Assembly: GCA_016292295.1 (NCBI GenBank)
Contig: JADNEJ010000548.1
Span: 1 to 5,744 of the forward strand
Source: Candidatus Thiodictyon intracellulare
GTDB taxonomy: Bacteria > Pseudomonadota > Gammaproteobacteria > Chromatiales > Chromatiaceae
Reading direction: 5' to 3'
Length of the DNA stretch: 5,744 bases
The notes beneath the pieces are model-generated. The model was not told the DNA's origin. It saw only the letters and a program-made list of their open reading frames with translations, and searched no databases. Position 1 is the first letter of the stretch. Each line of letters opens with the position of its first letter. Of the stretch, positions 1 to 5,600 are shown piece by piece. The position numbers were made by a program, and so were the translations under genes.

Positions 1-60
1 CCTGCTCAGCGCACGCGTCAGCACCGCCGTGGCGTCACGCGCGGGGCCGTCGCCCGACTG
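1..60. other. GC-rich window edge, possible end or start of a neighbouring gene
   Basis: This stretch is much richer in GC than the AT-rich DNA that follows, so it may be the edge of a neighbouring coding region. Three readings are open: + strand frame 2, ending at TGA 77-79; + strand frame 3, ending at TGA 87-89; and a minus-strand frame that could start at TTG (complement of 61-63) and run off the left edge as a divergent gene. Frame 2 and the minus-strand frame both have GC-rich third positions, so codon use does not decide between them. No product is recognisable from about 20 codons. Confidence 0.2.
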
Positions 61-125
61 CAAAAATGGCCAAAATTGAAATTAGTTGAGTATACTCCCA
101 AAAACAGTATTAGGATTTCTATCGT
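61..125 (+). promoter_or_regulatory. Probable promoter/regulatory region of the ccoNOQP operon
   Basis: This is a distinct AT-rich island in GC-rich DNA, 110-175 nt upstream of ccoN. It contains a perfect 10-bp palindrome, GAGTATACTC (88-97). Read as TTGAG-TATA-CTCCC (86-99), this has a good left half of an FNR/Anr box (TTGAT-N4-ATCAA) but a poor right half. FNR/Anr control of cbb3 operons is well established in proteobacteria, so the site is a candidate only. Weak -10-like hexamers (TAGGAT 111-116, TTCTAT 117-122) follow. None has a well-spaced -35, and none puts the palindrome at the usual class II position of -41.5. The region is likely regulatory, but the exact promoter is not resolved. 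Confidence 0.4.
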
Positions 126-180
126 GGGGTACTACTTACCAACGCTGCCCGCTTAGGTTCGTTGCGCGGCAAAGCGTCTG

Positions 181-204
181 AGGCACCGGAGCGCCTCCGT
201 GTCT
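181..204 (+). promoter_or_regulatory. Stem-loop in the ccoN 5' leader
   Basis: AGGCAC-c-GGAG (181-191) pairs with CTCCGTGTCT (195-204) around a CGC loop. This gives ten pairs, including one G-U, with a single bulged C at 187. It ends about 32 nt before the ccoN ATG and does not cover the ribosome binding site (GGGAGGG, 227-233). It may stabilise the mRNA or may be incidental. It has no U tract, so it is not a classic terminator. Confidence 0.3.
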
Positions 205-236
205 GCGGTTGTTTCATTTAATTCTCGGGAGGGCTT

Positions 237-1700
237 ATGGAATCCGGATTGGAGCAGAAGTACAACTTCGATGTTGTACGCTGGTTCACCATCATGGCGG
301 CCGTCTACCTGATGGTAGGGGCCTCGGTCGGCGTCTATATCGCATCGGAACTGGCCTGGCCGTTCCTGAACTTCGACAGCCCCTACATCTCGTTCGGGCG
401 GTTGCGGCCGGTCCATACCAATGCGGTCATCTTCGCCTTCGGCGGCTGTACCCTCATGTCGACCGCCTTCTATACCGTGCAGCGCACCTGCGGCGTGCGC
501 TTGTGGAGCGACAAGCTCGCCTGGTTCGTCTTCTGGGGGTGGAATGCGGTTATCCTGTGTGCGGTCATCACCCTGCCGCTGGGCCTGACCGAGTCCAAGG
601 AATACGCCGAGCTGGAATGGCCTGTCGATATCCTGATCGCCGTAGTGTGGCTCAGCTTCACCTTCAATTTCATCATGACGATCGCCAGGCGCAACTCCTC
701 GCACATCTATGTGTCGAACTGGTTTTTCCTCGGCATGATGGTGATGATCGTCTACCTGCATGTCGTCAACAGCCTGGCCGTTCCGGTAGGGTTGTTCAAG
801 TCCTATTCACTGTTCTCCGGGGTCCAGGACGCCATGATCCAGTGGTGGTGGGGGCATAACGCGGTGGGCTTTTATCTCACCGCCGGCTTCCTCGGCATCA
901 TGTATTATTTTGTGCCCAAGCAGGCCGGGCGTCCGATCTATTCTTATAGTCTGTCGGTCATCCATTTCTGGGCCCTGATGTTCGGCTATGTCTGGCTTGG
1001 CGCCCACCACCTGCAATATACCGCCCTGCCGGACTGGACCGGGTCCCTGGGAGCCGCGGTCTCGATCGCGATGATCATCCCCTCCTGGGGCGGCGCGGTG
1101 AACGGCATGATGACCCTGTCCGGGGCATGGGATCGGCTGCGGACCGATTATGTCTTGCGCTTCCTGATAATGGCCCTGGCCTTCTACGCCATGTCCACCT
1201 TTGAAGGGCCGGTGATGGCGCTCAAGACCGTTAACGCCCTCTCGCACTATACGGACTGGACCATCGGGCATGTGCATTCCGGGGCTTTGGGCTGGGTCGC
1301 CGGGATCTCCATCGGCGCCATCTACCACCTGATTCCCCGCCTGTTCTATACCGAGATGTTCTCCGATCGCCTGGTGAATTTCCATTTCTGGGCCGCGACC
1401 ATCGGTACCGTGGTATATATCGTCGCCATGTGGGTTTCCGGCATTATGCAGGGCCTGATGTGGCGCGCCTATGACGAGTACGGCACCTTGGCCTATACCT
1501 TCGTCGAATCGGTTGATGCCATGCATCCCTACTATGCGATGCGCGCGGTCGGCGGCGCGATCTTCCTGACCGGTGCTATCGTCATGCTGTTCAACGTGCT
1601 GATGACCATTCGCCGGTCCACCGTCGCGGGCAGCTTGGCGCAGGCGCGCACTCTGCCAGCCGCGGCCTGCTCACCTCAGGAGACTAAGAGAAATGGCTGA
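237..1700 (+). CDS. ccoN: cbb3-type cytochrome c oxidase subunit I (CcoN)
   Basis: This is the catalytic subunit of the cbb3 oxidase in the cytoplasmic membrane. It reduces O2 to water at the haem b3-CuB site and pumps protons. The 487-residue product is highly hydrophobic and fits the usual 12-helix haem-copper oxidase fold. By comparison with the family, His60 (RPVHTN) and His347 are the low-spin haem b ligands. His207 (WWGHNAVGF), His257 and His258 (GAHHL) bind CuB, and His345 (GHVHSG) is the haem b3 ligand. Tyr251 is the expected active-site Tyr cross-linked to His207. The family-conserved stretches ESKEYAE, STFEGP and [10 protein letters not shown] are present. The length is slightly above the usual 470-480 because of a polar C-terminal tail of about 30 residues. 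The ATG at 237 follows GGGAGGG (227-233) and gives a normal CcoN N-terminus. The stop overlaps ccoO by 8 nt. The identification is very secure. Confidence 0.98.
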   Translation: MESGLEQKYNFDVVRWFTIMAAVYLMVGASVGVYIASELAWPFLNFDSPYISFGRLRPVHTNAVIFAFGGCTLMSTAFYTVQRTCGVRLWSDKLAWFVFWGWNAVILCAVITLPLGLTESKEYAELEWPVDILIAVVWLSFTFNFIMTIARRNSSHIYVSNWFFLGMMVMIVYLHVVNSLAVPVGLFKSYSLFSGVQDAMIQWWWGHNAVGFYLTAGFLGIMYYFVPKQAGRPIYSYSLSVIHFWALMFGYVWLGAHHLQYTALPDWTGSLGAAVSIAMIIPSWGGAVNGMMTLSGAWDRLRTDYVLRFLIMALAFYAMSTFEGPVMALKTVNALSHYTDWTIGHVHSGALGWVAGISIGAIYHLIPRLFYTEMFSDRLVNFHFWAATIGTVVYIVAMWVSGIMQGLMWRAYDEYGTLAYTFVESVDAMHPYYAMRAVGGAIFLTGAIVMLFNVLMTIRRSTVAGSLAQARTLPAAACSPQETKRNG

Positions 1701-2490
1701 GCAAAGAGTGAAGGCGAAGAGCTTCCAGGAATGGATGGAGATCAATATCTGGGGTCTGCTTTTCTTCCTGGCCTTGGTCCTGTCCGTGGGCGGACTGGTC
1801 GAGATCGTGCCCCTCTTCTTTATGAAGAAGACCATGGAGTACAACAAGTACCCCGAGATCGTCTGGTCCAAGGCGGGGGTGACGCCGATCGTCACCGTCG
1901 ATGAGGCCGGCAAACAGGTCTGGAACTGGACTGCGGGTGACGGCGTGCGGCCCTACACCGCGCTGGAATTGGCCGGGCGTGATATCTATCAGCGCGAGGG
2001 CTGCTATCTCTGCCACTCGCAGATGGTGCGCCCCTTCCGTGATGAGAAAGAGCGCTATGGTCACTACTCACTGGCCGCCGAGTCTATGTTCGATCACCCG
2101 ATGCAATGGGGCTCCAAGCGCACCGGTCCGGACCTGGCCCGCGTCGGCGGTAAGTATTCGGACGATTGGCATCGCCAGCATCTTCGCCGCCCGCAGAACC
2201 TGGTGCCGGAGTCGGTGATGCCGGCCTATGTCTGGCTGGACAAGACCCCGGTGGACCCTGACCAGTCATTGGTTGTTTTCGGCTGGACTCTGTGGCCTGC
2301 CGCGACCGGCTCCAGGATGCAACGGCACATGGAGGGCCTGCGGCTGATCGGGGTCCCCTACTCGGATGCCGACATCGCGGCGGCCAGACCCTTGGTCGCT
2401 GGCAAGACCGAACTGGATGCCCTGGTGAGCTATCTGCAAGTATTGGGCACCATGGCGAAACTGGACGATACCAAGGCCTATCGTGAATAG
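1693..2490 (+). CDS. ccoO: cbb3-type cytochrome c oxidase subunit II (CcoO), mono-haem cytochrome c
   Basis: CcoO is a membrane-anchored c-type cytochrome that passes electrons from CcoP to the haems of CcoN on the periplasmic side. The 265-residue product has an N-terminal helix at about 18-44. It then has the haem motif CYLCH (Cys104, Cys107, His108) within [16 protein letters not shown], the conserved YGHYS and [16 protein letters not shown] stretches, and the likely axial Met176 in ESVMPAY. The tail [17 protein letters not shown] is typical. The start ATG follows AGGAGA (1678-1683) and overlaps the ccoN stop by 8 nt. It is longer than the roughly 200-245 residues I know for this family. 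Part of the excess is in the region before the haem motif, and part is an apparent insertion of about 16 residues at 191-206 (nt 2263-2310) between the axial-Met loop and LIGVPYSD. The reading frame is intact on both sides. Confidence 0.97.
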   Translation: MAEQRVKAKSFQEWMEINIWGLLFFLALVLSVGGLVEIVPLFFMKKTMEYNKYPEIVWSKAGVTPIVTVDEAGKQVWNWTAGDGVRPYTALELAGRDIYQREGCYLCHSQMVRPFRDEKERYGHYSLAAESMFDHPMQWGSKRTGPDLARVGGKYSDDWHRQHLRRPQNLVPESVMPAYVWLDKTPVDPDQSLVVFGWTLWPAATGSRMQRHMEGLRLIGVPYSDADIAAARPLVAGKTELDALVSYLQVLGTMAKLDDTKAYRE

Positions 2491-2698
2491 CATCAGTGAG
2501 TACTTCCACACCGATTGGGCAGCGATGACGGCCAGCGACTGGGTCGGGACCATCCTGACCGTTGCCGTCTTCGTCCTGATGGTGGTGGTGTATTTCCAGG
2601 TCTTCCGTCCCAAGAACAGGGCTCGACTTGAGGCACAAAAATACATCCCGTTCGAAGTGGACAACGAATCCAACGGAGACAAAGATGGCGGAACATAA
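2483..2698 (+). CDS. ccoQ: cbb3-type cytochrome c oxidase small subunit (CcoQ)
   Basis: CcoQ is a small single-helix subunit that stabilises the oxidase complex and is not catalytic. The 71-residue product has a short N-terminal segment ([11 protein letters not shown]), one membrane helix at about 20-41, a basic stop-transfer stretch (FRPKNRAR), an IPFE motif matching the (L/I)PF end seen in many CcoQ proteins, and a polar tail. The chosen start is GTG at 2483, overlapping the ccoO stop by 8 nt, with a weak AAGG (2473-2476) upstream. An in-frame ATG at 2525 is the alternative, but it would remove the N-terminal segment and leave a gap after ccoO. At 71 residues it is a little longer than common CcoQ proteins of 50-65. 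It overlaps ccoP by 14 nt. Position between ccoO and ccoP strongly supports the call. Confidence 0.9.
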   Translation: MNSISEYFHTDWAAMTASDWVGTILTVAVFVLMVVVYFQVFRPKNRARLEAQKYIPFEVDNESNGDKDGGT

Positions 2699-3599
2699 TC
2701 CCTTCCCCGGTGAGAAAAATACTGGGCACGTCTGGGACAGCAATCTGCGGGAGCTGCAAAACCCGTCGCCGCGCTGGTGGATGCTCGCCTTCTGGGCGTC
2801 CATTGCCTTTTGGATCGGCTATATGATCCTCTATCCCATGTGGCCCGTCGGCCAGGAGCCGACCCCGGGCCTGTTGGGCTGGAGCCAGATGAAGGAATAC
2901 CAGAAGGGTATAGATCAGATGGTGGCCAAGCGTGCTCAGTTCGAGGACCAGCTCGCCGTCATGACGCCGGCCCAGATCATTGAGGACCCGGGCCTCAAGC
3001 AATACACCCTGGCCGCCGCCAAGGTGCTGTTCGGCGACAACTGTCGCGCCTGCCACGGTACCGGGGGTGCCGGCAACCCGGGTTTCCCGGTCCTGGCCGA
3101 TGACGATTGGATTTATGGCGGCACTACGGTGAAGATCCAGGAGTCCATTACCGGCGGGCGCAAACCGGCGATGACCGCCTACGAGAAAATCCTCGCGCCG
3201 GCCGAGGTCGATACCCTGGCCAAGTGGGTGGTGCAGATGAACGAGACCCTCGGCAAGGGTGGAAGCGAAGAGGGTTGGGCCCTGTTCAAGACCAAGGGCT
3301 GCACCGCCTGCCACGGTGAGAAGGCGAACGGCCATTTGGTCGACCTGCCGAACGGGGACTTCGTGACCGTCGGAGCGGCCAATCTGACTGACGAGATCTG
3401 GCGCTTCGTGCCGGGCGGTTACGAAAGCGCCAAACATAAGATCCTCTACGGTGTGAACCAGCCCGGTGTGCCCGAGACGCGTCATGCGGTGATGCCCGTC
3501 TGGGGTCCGGACCCGGCCCGTCAGGGCCAGGCGAAGCTCAGTCCGGAGGAGATCAAGAAACTCGTGGTCTATGTGCACGAGTTGGGCGGTGGTTACTAG
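2685..3599 (+). CDS. ccoP: cbb3-type cytochrome c oxidase subunit III (CcoP), di-haem cytochrome c
   Basis: CcoP is a membrane-anchored di-haem cytochrome c that accepts electrons from soluble cytochromes and passes them to CcoO. The 304-residue product begins with a cytoplasmic segment containing the conserved GHVWD and LRELQNPSPRWW stretches, followed by one membrane helix at about 33-53. Two periplasmic cytochrome c domains follow, with haem motifs CRACH (Cys120, Cys123, His124) and CTACH (Cys206, Cys209, His210). Likely axial methionines are Met163 (KPAMTAY) and Met270 (HAVMPVWG). The ATG at 2685 is preferred over an in-frame upstream start at 2628 because it has GGAGA at 2675-2679 and gives the normal N-terminus. 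It overlaps the end of ccoQ by 14 nt. The second haem domain has a somewhat long loop before its Met, which I take as subfamily variation. Confidence 0.97.
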   Translation: MAEHNPFPGEKNTGHVWDSNLRELQNPSPRWWMLAFWASIAFWIGYMILYPMWPVGQEPTPGLLGWSQMKEYQKGIDQMVAKRAQFEDQLAVMTPAQIIEDPGLKQYTLAAAKVLFGDNCRACHGTGGAGNPGFPVLADDDWIYGGTTVKIQESITGGRKPAMTAYEKILAPAEVDTLAKWVVQMNETLGKGGSEEGWALFKTKGCTACHGEKANGHLVDLPNGDFVTVGAANLTDEIWRFVPGGYESAKHKILYGVNQPGVPETRHAVMPVWGPDPARQGQAKLSPEEIKKLVVYVHELGGGY

Positions 3600-3622
3600 G
3601 CCGCCGGCCGACCGACGCGGGT

Positions 3623-3649
3623 CCGACGGACGGCGACGCCGCCCGTCGG
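3623..3649 (+). terminator. GC-rich hairpin after ccoP (terminator-like or mRNA-stabilising)
   Basis: CCGACGG (3623-3629) pairs perfectly with CCGTCGG (3643-3649). After one A-C mismatch, CGGC (3631-3634) pairs with GCCG (3638-3641), closing a GAC loop. The hairpin lies 24 nt after the ccoP stop and 32 nt before the next start. No U run follows, so complete intrinsic termination is unlikely. Partial termination, or protection of the ccoNOQP 3' end from exonucleases, would fit the position. This function is inferred. Confidence 0.45.
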
Positions 3650-3670
3650 CAGATCACATCGCAGAGAGGG

Positions 3671-3675
3671 GGGAG
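3671..3675 (+). promoter_or_regulatory. Ribosome binding site of the 51-residue membrane protein
   Basis: GGGAG, at the end of an AGGGGGGAG purine run (3667-3675), sits 5 nt before the ATG at 3681. It is among the stronger Shine-Dalgarno matches in the window and is a main reason to accept the short ORF as a real gene. Confidence 0.6.
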
Positions 3676-3680
3676 TTGCC

Positions 3681-3836
3681 ATGGGTGTAATCACCAACCT
3701 GATGAACTGGGATCCGGTGGCCTGGCTGTCAATTCTGATGGTGGTGGGCGCGATCACCATCGTCGTTTTCCTGTCCTTCAAAGTCTCGGCCCTCATCAAG
3801 CGCGACGCTGAGGCGCATAAGAACCAGGAGCCTTAA
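3681..3836 (+). CDS. Small single-span membrane protein between ccoP and ccoG, function unknown
   Basis: I do not recognise this gene. It encodes 51 residues, with a short N-terminal segment MGVITNLMNWDP, one strongly hydrophobic helix at about 14-36 (AWLSILMVVGAITIVVFLSF), and a charged tail containing KRDAEAHK. The positive charge after the helix suggests the N-terminus faces out and the C-terminus faces in. The strong ribosome binding site at 3671-3675, GC-biased third positions and same-strand position 81 nt after ccoP support it as real. The context suggests a role in cbb3 oxidase assembly or as a small extra subunit, comparable in kind to the small CcoM subunit of Pseudomonas stutzeri cbb3. 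It is not obviously homologous to CcoM, CcoQ or CcoS. A DUF3149-type small protein is another possibility, which I could not test. Confidence 0.72.
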   Translation: MGVITNLMNWDPVAWLSILMVVGAITIVVFLSFKVSALIKRDAEAHKNQEP

Positions 3837-3884
3837 CGATTTCCTCCGCTTGCGCGGTAGCCTGCGGTCGGGAATTCCGCGCTG

Positions 3885-3981
3885 CGGTACCAGCATCGCG
3901 TCGCATGGATTCTGAAATTATTTTCGCCTGCAGCGGGGACCTCAGTCCGCACGGCGGACCCTACGCCGCAGGCCGGTACCG
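3885..3981 (+). repeat. Nested inverted repeats with alternative pairings
   Basis: Three nested pairings are visible. The outer is CGGTACC (3885-3891) with GGTACCG (3975-3981). The middle is GCCTGCaGCG (3926-3935) with CGCcGCAGGC (3964-3973), nine pairs and one mismatch. The inner is GTCCGC (3945-3950) with GCGGAC (3954-3959) around ACG. A competing hairpin, GGAC-CTCA-GTCC (3937-3948), uses the same GTCC arm, so the inner pairings exclude each other. The set could act as a folded RNA leader, a partial terminator or a degenerate repeat element. No known riboswitch class is recognised. Confidence 0.4.
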
Positions 3982-4016
3982 AGCACAAGGTGGGAGCGGG
4001 GAGCGCCCGTATCTCC

Positions 4017-4062
4017 CTTGTTTCTGCATAGAAGTTTTTGTTGCTCAATCAGTTACAATCGA
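4017..4062 (+). promoter_or_regulatory. Possible ccoG promoter
   Basis: This AT-rich patch in GC-rich DNA contains TACAAT (4054-4059), a 5/6 match to the sigma70 -10 box, about 100 nt before ccoG. No -35 hexamer is found at the usual 16-18 nt spacing; TTGTTG (4038-4043) is too close. A partial TTG-N5-CAA-like arrangement at 4038-4048 does not meet the FNR consensus. The call is a weak prediction based mainly on position and base composition. Confidence 0.3.
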
Positions 4063-4146
4063 GAAAACGGATGGTTCGGGGGGCTCGCGAGAGGTTAACG
4101 TGGCGGTATCACCGGCCGCGCCGTCGCCACGGCGGATCCCCCGATT

Positions 4147-4152
4147 GGAGGT
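4147..4152 (+). promoter_or_regulatory. Ribosome binding site that sets the ccoG start at TTG
   Basis: GGAGGT lies 5 nt before TTG 4158. The first in-frame ATG (4173) would be 20 nt away, which is too far. This site therefore supports a TTG start for ccoG. Confidence 0.7.
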
Positions 4153-4157
4153 GGTTC

Positions 4158-5600
4158 TTGAGCACGAGCAATATGATACCGGAATCGGCGGTCGTCGCTG
4201 CGCTCTATGACGAGGCCGACGACTGGCACGTCAATACCGGTAGTGCCACGATCCATGCAAAGCGTCTGCGCGGACGCTGGCGCACTATCAAGTGGGCGAG
4301 CGCGGGCGTCTGGCTGATCTTTTTCTTGGGGCCCTATCTGCGCTGGGATGGGCGCCAGGCGGTCCTGTTCGATATCCCGAACCGTCAGTATCACCTCTTC
4401 GGCGTGATCGTCCTTCCTCAGGACTTCTGGATGCTGTCGCTGCTGTTGTTGTTCTTCGCGATCCTGTTGGCGGTCGCCACCGCGCTGGCCGGGCGCGTCT
4501 GGTGCGGGTTTTTTTGCTTCCAGACGGTTTGGACCGACGTTTTCACCTGGATCGAGGAGCGGCTTGAGGGTCCGCCGCCGCAGCGGCGCAGGCTAGACGC
4601 GGCGCCCCTGACGCGCGCCAAGCTGCGCATCAAGGCCATCAAGCACGGGCTCTGGCTCGCCATCGGCTTCCTCACCGGCGTCAGTTTTGTGTCCTGGTTC
4701 ACCCCGGTCCCTGCCTTGTGGCTGGAGTTTTTGCTCGGCCAGGCCAATGGGGCCGTCTATATCACAGTCGCGCTCTTTACCGTCGGTACCTATCTGCTCG
4801 CCGGCTTTCTGCGCGAGCAGGTCTGCTTCTGGCTGTGCCCCTATGCCCGCATTCAGGGGGTGATGCTCGACAAGACCACCCTGGTGCCGACCTATGACGA
4901 GCGGCGCGGTGAGCCCCGGGGTCGGTTTCAAAAGGGCCAAAACGCGCAGCAGTTGACCTTCGGTGACTGCGTGGACTGCAAGCAGTGCGTTGCCGTCTGC
5001 CCGACCGGTATTGATATCCGTGGTGGACAACAAGAGGGCTGCATTACCTGCGCCCTGTGCATCGACGCCTGCGACGAGGTCATGGACAAGGTCGGACGTA
5101 CGCGAGGTCTGGTTCGCTATGCCTCGCTCGGCGAGTTGGAGGGCAAGCCCGCGAGCCCGCTCCTCAAGCGCCCGCGGGTCTGGGTCTATTCGACCATCCT
5201 GCTCTTGGCCTTGTTCGGCATCCTCTACGGGCTGTCATCCCTGGACGCCATTTATCTAACGATCCTGCACGAGCGGGCGCCGCTGTTCGTGACCTTGGGC
5301 GACGGCTCAGTGCAGAACCGATATACGCTGAAGGTCTTGAACAAGATGCCGGAGCCGCTCCTGGTGCGGATCAGCGTCACGGGTCCGCCGGGCCTCATCC
5401 TGGTCGGTGCCGATGCGCCGGTCAGTGTCCATGAGAGTGGGGTCATGGCGACCGGAGTCTTCGTCAAGGTCCCGAAGAAGAACCTTACGCGGGAGCAGGC
5501 GCCGATCCGGTTTCGGGCGGAGGCGGTCCGTCCCAACGGGCAGACAGTCGCTTCGGAACGCACCAGCGTCTTCGTCGGGCCGCCTGGTTCACAACGCTAG
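4158..5600 (+). CDS. ccoG: cbb3 oxidase assembly protein CcoG (FixG/RdxA family), iron-sulfur membrane protein
   Basis: CcoG is a membrane 2x[4Fe-4S] ferredoxin-like protein. In Rhodobacter capsulatus it has been shown to reduce Cu(II), supplying Cu(I) for CuB of cbb3 oxidase. From TTG 4158 the product is 480 residues, normal for the family. Hydrophobic segments lie at about 46-60, 79-112 (containing Cys116 just after), 162-182, 197-217 and 341-358. RWDGRQAVLFDIP is a family hallmark. Membrane cysteine pairs are Cys116/Cys120 (WCGFFCFQTVW) and Cys223/Cys227 (CFWLCPYARIQ). Ferredoxin cysteines are 271, 274, 277, 281 (ending CP) and 295, 298, 301, 305. Residues after about 365 match the position of the C-terminal Ig-like FixG domain. 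In the first pair the usual CP is CF; the cysteines are intact and this may be a subfamily trait. A longer in-frame extension back to 4038 gives an arginine-rich, unlikely N-terminus. ATG 4173 is a second choice. Confidence 0.95.
   Translation: MSTSNMIPESAVVAALYDEADDWHVNTGSATIHAKRLRGRWRTIKWASAGVWLIFFLGPYLRWDGRQAVLFDIPNRQYHLFGVIVLPQDFWMLSLLLLFFAILLAVATALAGRVWCGFFCFQTVWTDVFTWIEERLEGPPPQRRRLDAAPLTRAKLRIKAIKHGLWLAIGFLTGVSFVSWFTPVPALWLEFLLGQANGAVYITVALFTVGTYLLAGFLREQVCFWLCPYARIQGVMLDKTTLVPTYDERRGEPRGRFQKGQNAQQLTFGDCVDCKQCVAVCPTGIDIRGGQQEGCITCALCIDACDEVMDKVGRTRGLVRYASLGELEGKPASPLLKRPRVWVYSTILLLALFGILYGLSSLDAIYLTILHERAPLFVTLGDGSVQNRYTLKVLNKMPEPLLVRISVTGPPGLILVGADAPVSVHESGVMATGVFVKVPKKNLTREQAPIRFRAEAVRPNGQTVASERTSVFVGPPGSQR

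Larger units (their letters stand above)
3837..4157. other. 321-nt non-coding stretch before ccoG
   Basis: No convincing gene lies here. The first half is GC-rich with several short inverted repeats: CCGC-TTGC-GCGG at 3846-3857, the palindrome GGAATTCC at 3871-3878, GCTG/CAGC at 3881-3894, and the nested set at 3885-3981. Short AT-rich patches occur at 3906-3925 and 4017-4068. Open frames crossing the region have arginine-rich or otherwise non-protein-like translations. The most likely content is a ccoG promoter and 5' leader, perhaps with the 3' end of the upstream transcript. Confidence 0.5.

Noticed and set aside
807..1526. Long open frame on the minus strand inside ccoN, and similar antisense frames across ccoO, ccoP and ccoG
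   Set aside because: They lie opposite clearly conserved genes, have His/Gly/Pro/Arg-rich translations with no family resemblance, and are expected from GC-rich codon bias.
2628..2684. N-terminal extension of ccoP to an upstream in-frame start
   Set aside because: The added residues are a shadow of ccoQ. The ATG at 2685 has a good ribosome binding site and gives the normal CcoP N-terminus.
3833..4048. Minus-strand open frame of 71 codons in the ccoG upstream region
   Set aside because: It has a non-ATG start, no recognisable motif, and a composition not like a protein. It covers the inverted repeats.
4038..4051. FNR-like site near TTGTTGCTCAATCA upstream of ccoG
   Set aside because: Only the left half approaches TTGAT. 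The right half does not match ATCAA, so the site fails the consensus.
4038..4157. N-terminal extension of ccoG
   Set aside because: The extra 40 residues are Arg-rich and unlike CcoG. The GGAGGT at 4147-4152 points to the TTG at 4158.
4100..4210. Mini-ORF starting at GTG 4100 with GAGAGG upstream, overlapping the start of ccoG
   Set aside because: It has a reasonable ribosome binding site, so a leader peptide is conceivable. However, the 36-residue translation shows no family features and the frame is probably open by chance in GC-rich DNA.
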